A program made the translations under genes and the position numbers. The notes under the pieces are model-generated. The model made no database searches, was not told where the DNA came from, and was given only the letters and a program-made list of their open reading frames with translations. This document shows, piece after piece, positions 6,624 to 12,996 of a DNA stretch of 12,996 bases. This stretch comes from CAZNMF01 sp035547155 (GTDB taxonomy: Bacteria; Acidobacteriota; Vicinamibacteria; Vicinamibacterales; SCN-69-37). Positions within the stretch are counted from its first letter, which is position 1; every line of letters begins with the position of its first letter. The stretch spans positions 1-12,996 of the forward strand of contig DASZVJ010000202.1 in NCBI GenBank assembly GCA_035547155.1, written 5' to 3'.

Positions 6624-7703
6624 ATGCGCAATCGACGTGTCGGCGATCGGCCGGCCCGGAGTCTTCGATCCTTCCTGTCCGCGGCTGCCGCGGGCGCGCT
6701 CGTCTTGACTGCTGCGTCCGCGCAGGCGCAGACAGCTCCGCCGGTGACCGTCGGCGCCGGTCTCCAGACCAGCTTCGCGGCGACGTCGCCCGACGGCGGC
6801 GACACCACGGCATCCTTCCTCGTCAACAGCGCGCGGTTGTACGTGAACGGCGCGCCGACCAGCAACATCAAGTTCATGTTCAACACCGAGTACAACGGTG
6901 CGACGAACAACATCGGCGTGCTCGACGCGGCGGCACAGATTGCCGTGTCGCCGAAGGTCAACATCTGGATGGGCCGGTTCCTGCCGCCCAGCGACCGCGC
7001 CAATCTCTACGGGCCGTACTACTCGAATCAGTGGGGCGTCTATACCGACGGCGTGCAGGACGGCTATCCGTTCGTCGCGACCGGCCGCGACAACGGCGTG
7101 CTCTATTGGGGCCAGTTCGGCAAGCTGAAACTCTCAGGCGGCGTCTTCGACGGCGCGTCGCTGACGGGCGACACCGACGTGCTCGTCGCCGCGCGCGCAC
7201 AGGTCGACCTCTGGGATCCGGAAGACGGCTACTACCTCAACGGCACCTACTACGGCGGCAAGAACCTGCTCGCGATCGGCGGCGCCATCCAGGCGCAGGA
7301 CGGCAACACCGCGGGCAATGGCGACTTCCTGCTCGAGAAGAAGCTCGGCGGCGGAGGCACGGTCTCGGTCGAAGCGGAGTACGCCGCCTACGACAAGCTG
7401 GGCGGCTACGACTCGCACTACGGCAACAGTCAGGGCGGCTACGTGCTCGGCGCGTATCTGTTCCCGAAGCCGACGACCGGCATGGGCACGTTCCAGCTGC
7501 TCGGCAAGTTCGCGAAGGCGAATTTCAGCAAGGGCCTGAGCGACGCCGATCCGGACTACGACCAGAAGACGACGGAGATCAACGTCAACTACATCCTGAA
7601 AGAGTTCAACGCGCGCCTGATGTTCTTCTACCGGAACACCACGTTCTCCGCCGTGAAGACCAACAGCAACGCGTACGGCGTTGGTCTCCAGATCCAGATG
7701 TAG
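6624..7703 (+). CDS. Outer-membrane porin preceding the urea transporter genes
   Basis: Predicted beta-barrel porin of 359 residues that would let small polar solutes through the outer membrane. The N-terminus is a long basic signal peptide (RRVGDRPARSLRSF, hydrophobic AAAAGALVLTAAS, cut near AQA-QT). The mature part alternates polar and aromatic residues and has porin-like stretches such as SARLYVNGAPTSNIKFMFN and NIWMGRFLPPSDRANLYGP, ending in VGLQIQM. I chose the ATG at 6624 because AAGGG lies 7 bases upstream and the signal peptide begins there; longer versions from 6528 or 6567 add a non-signal extension. It is 57 bp upstream of urtA on the same strand. In Methylophilus, FmdC is a porin linked to short-chain amide and urea uptake together with the UrtA-like FmdD, so a matching role is likely here. 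The precise family is not proven from sequence alone. Confidence 0.82.
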   Translation: MRNRRVGDRPARSLRSFLSAAAAGALVLTAASAQAQTAPPVTVGAGLQTSFAATSPDGGDTTASFLVNSARLYVNGAPTSNIKFMFNTEYNGATNNIGVLDAAAQIAVSPKVNIWMGRFLPPSDRANLYGPYYSNQWGVYTDGVQDGYPFVATGRDNGVLYWGQFGKLKLSGGVFDGASLTGDTDVLVAARAQVDLWDPEDGYYLNGTYYGGKNLLAIGGAIQAQDGNTAGNGDFLLEKKLGGGGTVSVEAEYAAYDKLGGYDSHYGNSQGGYVLGAYLFPKPTTGMGTFQLLGKFAKANFSKGLSDADPDYDQKTTEINVNYILKEFNARLMFFYRNTTFSAVKTNSNAYGVGLQIQM

Positions 7704-7711
7704 GTATTTCA

Positions 7712-7746
7712 AACTTCGAACTTCGAACTTTGAACTTCGAACTTCA
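7712..7746 (+). repeat. Heptamer tandem repeat (AACTTCG) between porin and urtA
   Basis: Five contiguous 7-bp units start at 7712, 7719, 7726, 7733 and 7740 (AACTTCG, AACTTCG, AACTTTG, AACTTCG, AACTTCA). It runs from shortly after the porin stop codon to the base before the urtA ribosome binding site, AGGAG (7747-7751), 9 bases before the ATG. The palindrome TTCGAA occurs three times, and TTCAAA (7708-7713) can pair with TTTGAA (7729-7734), so weak hairpins may form in the mRNA. The repeat is AT-rich against a GC-rich background. Confidence 0.85.
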
Positions 7747-7760
7747 AGGAGCTGCACACT

Positions 7761-9047
7761 ATGAAGCGTAGACAGGTCTGGCTGGTCGCGGCGCTGCTCA
7801 TCGCCTCGGCGGCCTATCTCAAAGTGTCCGCCGCGCAGGCGACGATCAAAGTCGGCATCCTGCATTCCCTCTCCGGCACGATGGCGATCAGCGAGACGAC
7901 GCTGAAGGACACCGTGCTGATGCTGATCGACGAACAGAACAAGAAGGGCGGATTGCTCGGCAAGAAGCTTGAGCCCGTCGTCGTCGATCCCGCGTCCAAC
8001 TGGCCGCTGTTCGCCGAGAAGGCCGCGCAGCTGCTCGAAAAGGACAAGGTCGCCGTCGTGTTCGGCTGCTGGACGTCCGTCTCGCGCAAGTCCGTGCTGC
8101 CGGTCTTCGAGAAGGACAACGGCCTGTTGTTCTATCCCGTCCAGTACGAGGGCGAGGAGTCGTCGAAGAACGTCATCTACACGGGCGCGGCGCCGAACCA
8201 GCAGGCGATTCCCGCGGTCGACTACCTGATGAAGGACGTCGGCGTGAAGCGCTGGGTCCTCGAGGGCACGGACTACGTTTATCCGCGCACCACGAACAAG
8301 ATCCTCGAGGCCTACCTGAAGGCGAAGGGCGTGGCCGACGCGGACATCTCGATCAACTACACGCCGTTCGGCTTCTCCGACTGGCAGACGCGCGTCTCGG
8401 AGATCAAGAAGTTCGGATCGGCGGGCAAGAAGACGGCCGTCGTCTCGACGATCAACGGCGACGCGAACGTGCCGTTCTACAAGGAGCTCGGCAACCAGAA
8501 GATCTCGGCGGAGGACATCCCGGTCGTCGCCTTCTCGGTTGGTGAGGAAGAGCTCTCGGGCCTCGACACCAAGCCGCTCGTCGGCCATCTCGCGGCGTGG
8601 AACTACTTCGAGTCGATCAACACGCCGGCCAACAAGGCGTTCATCGATCAGTGGCACGCCTACATCAAGAACCCGAAGCGCACGACGAACGATCCGATGG
8701 AGGCGCACTACATCGGCTTCAACCTGTGGGTGAAGGCGGTGCAGAAGGCGGGGACGACGGACGTCACGAAGGTGCTCGCGGCGCTGCCGGGCCTGTCGAC
8801 GCCGAACCTGACGGGCGGCACGGCGACGCTGCTGCCGAATCACCACATCACCAAGCCCGTCTACATCGGTGAGGTCCGCGCGGACGGTCAGTTCGACGTC
8901 GTCTGGAAGACGCCGGGCACGGTGCCGGGCGACGCGTGGTCCGACTTCCTGCCGGGCAGCAAGGACATCACGGCCGACTGGGTGACCCTCAAGTGCGGCA
9001 ACTACAACACGAAGACCAAGACGTGCTCGGGACAGAACTACAAATAG
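7761..9047 (+). CDS. urtA: Urea ABC transporter substrate-binding protein UrtA
   Basis: The periplasmic binding component of a high-affinity urea importer, 428 residues. Residues 1 to about 26 are a Sec signal peptide (MKRRQ, then VWLVAALLIASAAYL, cut near SAAQA). There is no lipobox cysteine, unlike lipoprotein forms in some bacteria, so the protein should be soluble. The mature part opens with IKVGILHSLSGTMAISE and continues with VVFGCWTSVSRKSVLPVFE, NGLLFYPVQYEGEESSKNV, YTGAAPNQQAIPAVDYLM and AWNYFESINTPANKAFID, all hallmarks of the UrtA/FmdD family. Two cysteines near the C-terminus (412, 422) might form a disulfide. AGGAG 9 bases upstream supports the start. It heads the tightly packed urtBCDE genes. 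UrtA-type proteins can also bind short-chain amides, so the ligand needs direct testing. Confidence 0.95.
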   Translation: MKRRQVWLVAALLIASAAYLKVSAAQATIKVGILHSLSGTMAISETTLKDTVLMLIDEQNKKGGLLGKKLEPVVVDPASNWPLFAEKAAQLLEKDKVAVVFGCWTSVSRKSVLPVFEKDNGLLFYPVQYEGEESSKNVIYTGAAPNQQAIPAVDYLMKDVGVKRWVLEGTDYVYPRTTNKILEAYLKAKGVADADISINYTPFGFSDWQTRVSEIKKFGSAGKKTAVVSTINGDANVPFYKELGNQKISAEDIPVVAFSVGEEELSGLDTKPLVGHLAAWNYFESINTPANKAFIDQWHAYIKNPKRTTNDPMEAHYIGFNLWVKAVQKAGTTDVTKVLAALPGLSTPNLTGGTATLLPNHHITKPVYIGEVRADGQFDVVWKTPGTVPGDAWSDFLPGSKDITADWVTLKCGNYNTKTKTCSGQNYK

Positions 9048-10711
9048 CTCCTCGCGCCGTTCGCGGCGGGCAGCGGCACCTCGTGCTGCTGCTCGCCGCG
9101 CTGTTCCTGTTCGCACGGCCGCTGTGCGCGCAGACCGCCGACGAGACCTTCACGGGTTGGCTCGGCGGCCTGCGCGACGGCAGCTACGTCGACAAGGAGC
9201 AGATCGTCGAGCAGATGACCACCAGCGGCCATCCGAGCACGCGCGCCGTGCTCGCGGCGTTCATCGAGGATCGCCTGTTCGCACGCAACAGCGACCAGCG
9301 CGTCTTCCTCGTCGCCTCGGCCGACGATGCGCTGACGACGCTGGCGTTGATCGATCCGCTGACGCTGAAGCCCGACGGATCGGCTTCCCGCGACGACCTC
9401 ACGAAAATCGGCACCAACAACCGTCTCCGCCGCGTGCTGCGCATGGCGATCGCGCGCTTCGATCTCGGCAGCGCCGATGTCGACGTCCGTCGGGACGCCG
9501 TCAAGAGCCTGCTGAGCGGCACGATCGATGACGCGACGGCCGCGCTGCTGCAGCAACGCCTCGGCGTCGAGCGCGACGGGACGGTCCGTCGCGAAATCGA
9601 GACCGGACTTGCGCTGGCGGCCCTCGACGGCACGGACCACGACGCGCGTCTCGCGGCCGTCCACACGCTGTCGAGCCGTCTCAGCGCCGACGCCCGCAAT
9701 CGGCTCGCCGCGCTGCTCGAGAAGGGATCGGACGGCAGCTACACGGAATCAGACGAACAGGTCCGCACCGCCGCGGCCGCGGCCGTGCAATCGATCGACT
9801 CCCGCATCTGGCTGTACTCCGTCGTCGAGACGCTGTTCTTCGGGCTGAGCCTCGGCTCGGTGCTGGTGCTCATCTCCATCGGCCTGGCGATCACGTTCGG
9901 CGTCATGGGCGTCATCAACATGGCGCACGGCGAGCTGATGATGCTGGGCGCGTACACGACGTACGTGGTCCAGACGGCGATGCCGAACCACATCGGCGCG
10001 TCGATCCTCGTCGCGATCCCGGCCGCGTTCGTCGTCGCCGGCCTCGTCGGGATCATCATCGAGCGGACGATCATCCAGTTCCTCTACGGCCGGCCGCTCG
10101 AGACGCTGCTCGCGACGTTCGGCGTGAGCCTCGTGCTGCAGCAGGGCGTGCGCTCGATCTTCACGGCGCTCAATCGCTCCGTCGAGACGCCGGCGTGGAT
10201 GAGCGGCACGTGGCAGATCAACGGTGCGCTCGGCCTGACGTACAACCGGCTCTACATCATCCTGTTCACGCTGATCGTGTTCGGCTTGTTGCAACTCGTC
10301 CTCAAGCGCACGCGGCTCGGTCTCGACATCCGCGCCGTGTCGCAGAACCGCACGATGGCGCGGGCGATGGGCATCCGGAGCCGATGGGTGGACGCGATGA
10401 CGTTCGGGCTCGGATCCGGCATCGCGGGCGTCGCCGGCGTGGCGCTGAGCCAGCTGACGAACGTCGGCCCGAACCTGGGGCAGTCGTACATCATCGACTC
10501 GTTCATGGTCGTCGTCTTCGGCGGCGTCGGCAATCTGTGGGGCGCGCTGATCGGCGGCATGTCGATGGGCATCGTCAACAAACTGCTCGAGCCGTTCGCG
10601 GGCGCGGTGCTCGCGAAGATCGTCGTGCTCGTCGCGCTCATCCTCTTCATTCAACGGCGTCCGCGCGGGATGTTCCCGCAGACCGGACGCGCGGCGGAGA
10701 GCCAATCGTAG
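9023..10711 (+). CDS. urtB: Urea ABC transporter permease UrtB with large periplasmic N-terminal domain
   Basis: The first of two branched-chain-amino-acid-type (LivH-like) membrane subunits, 562 residues. From the GTG at 9023 it has a basic start, a hydrophobic stretch and a signal cleavage near LCA-QT. About 220 exported residues follow (about 37-258) with helical, HEAT-like repeats such as VDVRRDAVKSLLSG and DARLAAVHTLSSRL. The membrane part begins near 262 and carries LISIGLAITFGVMGVINMAHGE, RAVSQNRTMARAMGIRS (the loop contacting the ATPase) and VVVFGGVGNLWGALIGG. UrtB members often have such an N-terminal domain. The start is unsettled: GTG 9023 overlaps urtA by 25 bases and keeps the positive residues of the signal peptide, whereas GTG 9083 would lose them. 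Neither has a strong ribosome binding site, which suggests coupling to urtA translation. Confidence 0.93.
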   Translation: MLGTELQIAPRAVRGGQRHLVLLLAALFLFARPLCAQTADETFTGWLGGLRDGSYVDKEQIVEQMTTSGHPSTRAVLAAFIEDRLFARNSDQRVFLVASADDALTTLALIDPLTLKPDGSASRDDLTKIGTNNRLRRVLRMAIARFDLGSADVDVRRDAVKSLLSGTIDDATAALLQQRLGVERDGTVRREIETGLALAALDGTDHDARLAAVHTLSSRLSADARNRLAALLEKGSDGSYTESDEQVRTAAAAAVQSIDSRIWLYSVVETLFFGLSLGSVLVLISIGLAITFGVMGVINMAHGELMMLGAYTTYVVQTAMPNHIGASILVAIPAAFVVAGLVGIIIERTIIQFLYGRPLETLLATFGVSLVLQQGVRSIFTALNRSVETPAWMSGTWQINGALGLTYNRLYIILFTLIVFGLLQLVLKRTRLGLDIRAVSQNRTMARAMGIRSRWVDAMTFGLGSGIAGVAGVALSQLTNVGPNLGQSYIIDSFMVVVFGGVGNLWGALIGGMSMGIVNKLLEPFAGAVLAKIVVLVALILFIQRRPRGMFPQTGRAAESQS

Positions 10712-11811
10712 TGACATCGCATCGATTCCTGCCGGCCCTCGCGCACGAGGACCGGGGCGGCGTGGTCCTGCTCGCGGTGCTCGCCGCGACGGCCGTTGTC
10801 GTGCCGGTCCTGGCCCTGCTGGTGCCGGCGTCGTCGGTATTCCATCTCTCGCCGTACGCGCTCACGCTCATCGGCAAATATCTCTGCTACGCGATGCTCG
10901 CGCTCGCGGTCGATCTCGTCTGGGGATATTGCGGCATCCTCAGCCTCGGCCACGCGGCGTTCTTCGCGCTCGGCGGGTATGCGATGGGCATGTATCTGAT
11001 GCGCCAGATCGGCCCGCGCGGCGTCTACGGCGATCCGATCCTGCCGGACTTCATGGTCTTCCTGAACTGGAAGAGCCTGCCGTGGTTCTGGTGGGGCTTC
11101 AACCACTTCTGGCTTGCCGCGATCATGATGGCGCTCGTGCCGGCGGTGCTCGCGCTCGTCTTCGGCTGGCTCGCGTTTCGATCGCGCGTCACTGGCGTCT
11201 ATCTGTCGATCATGACGCAGGCGCTGAGTTACGCGCTGCTGCTCGCGTTCTTCCGGAACGACATGGGGTTCGGCGGCAACAACGGCTTCACGGACTTCAA
11301 GGACTTGCTCGGGTTCGATCTGCACACCGACGGCGCGCGCGTGTCGCTGCTCGTCGCGACGGTCGTCGCGCTCGCGCTCAGTTATCTCGCGTGCCGCTGG
11401 CTGCTGATGTCGCGTGCCGGGCGCGTGATTCGCGCGGTCCGCGACGCCGAGAGCCGCACGCGCTTTCTCGGCTATCCCGTCGAGTCGTACAAGCTGTGGG
11501 TGTTCGTGATGTCCGCGGTGATCGCGGGCATCGCTGGCGCGCTCTACGTGCCGCAGGTCGGCATCATCAACCCGAGCGAGTTCGCGCCCATCAACTCGAT
11601 CGAGGTCGTCATCTGGGTCGCGGTGGGCGGCCGCGGCACGCTCGTCGGTGCGGTGCTCGGCGCGATCCTCGTGAACTACGCGAAGACGTACTTCACCGGC
11701 GCACTGCCGGAAGTCTGGCTGTACGCGCTCGGTGCCTTGTTCATCGGCGTCACGTTGTTCCTGCCGCGCGGCATCATCGGTCTGCTGCCGGACGGAAGGA
11801 AGTCGTCATGA
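10711..11811 (+). CDS. urtC: Urea ABC transporter permease UrtC
   Basis: The second (LivM-like) membrane subunit, pairing with UrtB to form the channel; 366 residues. The N-terminus is short and cytoplasmic, followed by a hydrophobic helix (VVLLAVLAATAVVVPVLALL). The family block VDLVWGYCGILSLGHAAFFALGGYAMGMYL follows. RVIRAVRDAESRTRFLGYPVESYK is the ATPase-contacting loop, and VIWVAVGGRGTLVGAVLGAI lies near the end. The start is GTG, overlapping the urtB stop by one base (TAGTG). GGAGAG 9 bases upstream supports it. A longer in-frame reading back to 10195 lies inside urtB and is rejected. Its stop overlaps the urtD ATG as ATGA. Confidence 0.95.
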   Translation: MTSHRFLPALAHEDRGGVVLLAVLAATAVVVPVLALLVPASSVFHLSPYALTLIGKYLCYAMLALAVDLVWGYCGILSLGHAAFFALGGYAMGMYLMRQIGPRGVYGDPILPDFMVFLNWKSLPWFWWGFNHFWLAAIMMALVPAVLALVFGWLAFRSRVTGVYLSIMTQALSYALLLAFFRNDMGFGGNNGFTDFKDLLGFDLHTDGARVSLLVATVVALALSYLACRWLLMSRAGRVIRAVRDAESRTRFLGYPVESYKLWVFVMSAVIAGIAGALYVPQVGIINPSEFAPINSIEVVIWVAVGGRGTLVGAVLGAILVNYAKTYFTGALPEVWLYALGALFIGVTLFLPRGIIGLLPDGRKSS

Positions 11812-12557
11812 CGCCGGAGCGCGATCACATTCTCTATCTCGAGAAGCTGACGGTCAGCTTCGACGGTTTCAAGGCGCTCGACGCGCTGACGCTCTACGTC
11901 GAGCCAGGCGAGCTGCGCTGCATCATCGGCCCGAACGGCGCCGGCAAGACGACGATGATGGACGTCGTCACGGGAAAGACGCGGCCGGACAGCGGCACGG
12001 CGTGGTTCGGCCGCCGCATGGATCTGCTGCAGATGAGCGAGCCGGAGATCGCGCGCGCCGGCATCGGACGGAAGTTCCAGAAGCCGACGGTGTTCGAATA
12101 TCTGACGGTCTTCGAAAATCTCGAGCTCGCGCTCGCGGGCCCTCGCACGTTCTGGCAGGTGATGCGCGCGAAGCTCGGCTCCGCACAGCGCGCGCGCATC
12201 GACGACGTGCTGGCGACGATCGGTCTGTCCGATCGGCGCACGACGCTGGCGCGCACGCTCGCGCACGGACAGAAGCAGTGGCTGGAGATCGGCATGCTGC
12301 TGATGCAACAGCCGGAGCTGCTGCTGATCGACGAGCCCGTCGCGGGCATGACGCCGCAGGAGACGGAACGGACGGCGGAGCTGCTGTTGTCGCTTGCCGG
12401 CACGCATTCGGTCGTCGTCGTCGAGCACGACATGGACTTCGTCCGATCGATCGCGCGCCGCGTGACGGTGTTGCACGAAGGGCGCGTGCTCGCCGAGGGC
12501 AGCATGGATCAGGTCCAGAACGATCAACGCGTCATCGACGTGTATCTCGGAGCGTGA
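11808..12557 (+). CDS. urtD: Urea ABC transporter ATP-binding protein UrtD
   Basis: One of two cytoplasmic ATPases powering urea import (LivG-like), 249 residues, the usual family length. It has Walker A GPNGAGKTT (41-49), Q-loop Gln91 in GRKFQKPTVFE, the family-typical signature LAHGQKQWLEIGMLL (from 151), Walker B LLLIDEPVAGM with Glu176, and switch His208 in VVVEHDMDF. LAHGQ in place of the canonical LSGGQ is close to the LSHGQ usual for UrtD and is not a defect. All catalytic elements are present. The ATG overlaps the urtC stop (ATGA), with AAGGAAG 5 bases upstream, so translation is likely coupled. Confidence 0.96.
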   Translation: MTPERDHILYLEKLTVSFDGFKALDALTLYVEPGELRCIIGPNGAGKTTMMDVVTGKTRPDSGTAWFGRRMDLLQMSEPEIARAGIGRKFQKPTVFEYLTVFENLELALAGPRTFWQVMRAKLGSAQRARIDDVLATIGLSDRRTTLARTLAHGQKQWLEIGMLLMQQPELLLIDEPVAGMTPQETERTAELLLSLAGTHSVVVVEHDMDFVRSIARRVTVLHEGRVLAEGSMDQVQNDQRVIDVYLGA

Positions 12558-12558
12558 C

Positions 12559-12996
12559 GTGCTCGGCATTCAGACGCTGAATCAGTCGTATGGCGGCAGT
12601 CACACGCTGTGGGACGTGAGCCTCGCGGTTCGCGCGGGCTCGCGCACGTGCCTGATGGGCCGCAACGGCATGGGCAAGACGACGCTGCTCAAGTGCGTGA
12701 TGGGACTGCTGCCGATCGATTCGGGCACGATGACGTTCGACGGCACGGAGCTGACGAAGATGCCGGCCGAAGCGCGTGCGCGGCTGGGGATCGGTTACGT
12801 GCCGCAGGGGCGCGACATCTTCTCGCACCTCACCGTCGAGGAAAATCTTCGCGTCGGACTCGGCATTCGTAAGCGCGGACCTCGTGCGATTCCGCCGCGG
12901 ATCTACGAGCTGTTTCCAGTGCTGAAGCAGATGCGGCATCGGCGCGGCGGCGATCTGTCCGGCGGTCAGCAGCAGCAGCTCGCAATCGGCCGCGCG
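12559..12996 (+). CDS. urtE: Urea ABC transporter ATP-binding protein UrtE (partial, cut at window end)
   Basis: The second ATPase (LivF-like), of which 146 residues are present; the reading frame is open to the last base. Visible elements are Walker A GRNGMGKTT (34-42), Q-loop Gln83 in GYVPQGRDIFSHLTVEENL, and the signature LSGGQQQQLAIGRA (from 133). Walker B and the switch histidine lie beyond the edge. The start is GTG, one base after the urtD stop, with GGAG 6 bases upstream inside the urtD end. MGRNGMGKTTLLK and the VPQGR block are typical of UrtE. In many genomes urease or amidase genes follow, but none can be seen here. Confidence 0.94.
   Translation, partial: MLGIQTLNQSYGGSHTLWDVSLAVRAGSRTCLMGRNGMGKTTLLKCVMGLLPIDSGTMTFDGTELTKMPAEARARLGIGYVPQGRDIFSHLTVEENLRVGLGIRKRGPRAIPPRIYELFPVLKQMRHRRGGDLSGGQQQQLAIGRA

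Noticed and set aside
8936..9022. Longer urtB start at GTG 8936
   Set aside because: It would overlap urtA by 112 bases and put a non-hydrophobic stretch before the signal peptide; the residues look like an out-of-frame reading of urtA.
7134..9116. 660-codon minus-strand open frame opposite porin and urtA
   Set aside because: It is low-complexity and Arg/Val/Asp-rich, and it passes through the heptamer repeat and the intergenic gap. The opposite strand encodes clear UrtA and porin sequences.

Overview
This is a high-GC chromosomal window from a Gram-negative bacterium with an outer membrane. The best guess at lineage is Acidobacteriota (Vicinamibacteria-like). The clues are an Oar-type TonB-dependent receptor with an N-terminal carboxypeptidase-regulatory-like domain, a periplasmic PQQ dehydrogenase beside a small multiheme cytochrome, and short degenerate tandem repeats (an 8-mer and a 7-mer) directly before genes. 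The lineage is inferred from style and content; no marker gene is present. I see no rRNA, tRNA, CRISPR array, insertion sequence, phage gene or attachment site.

Layout. (1) 56-2647, minus strand: a TonB-dependent receptor. (2) 2648-2772: a divergent intergenic region. (3) 2773-5352, plus strand: a pentaheme c-type cytochrome, then a soluble PQQ (quinoprotein) dehydrogenase. They are separated by an octamer tandem repeat that ends in the ribosome binding site of the second gene. Two hairpins, one spanning the stop codon, close this unit. (4) 5497-6227, plus strand: two small unrecognised genes, one with a possible zinc-binding Cys/His set and one a two-helix membrane protein. (5) 6228-6623: a 396-bp gene-free stretch with short inverted and direct repeats, probably the control region of the next unit. 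(6) 6624-12996, plus strand: an outer-membrane porin followed by urtA, urtB, urtC, urtD and the start of urtE, a complete set of urea ABC transporter components. urtE is cut by the window edge.

How the genes work together. The porin probably lets a small polar solute such as urea or a short-chain amide cross the outer membrane. UrtA would bind it in the periplasm, UrtB/UrtC would form the channel and UrtD/UrtE would drive transport with ATP. urtB to urtE are packed with overlaps or a 1-base gap, so translation is probably coupled. A heptamer tandem repeat sits between the porin gene and urtA. The cytochrome and PQQ dehydrogenase could form a periplasmic oxidation pair, with sugar or alcohol electrons passing to heme. 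That pairing is inferred from adjacency only.

The window is mostly well-known families. I found no convincing undescribed system. The most unusual signals are the two tandem repeats abutting ribosome binding sites and the repeat-rich region upstream of the porin.
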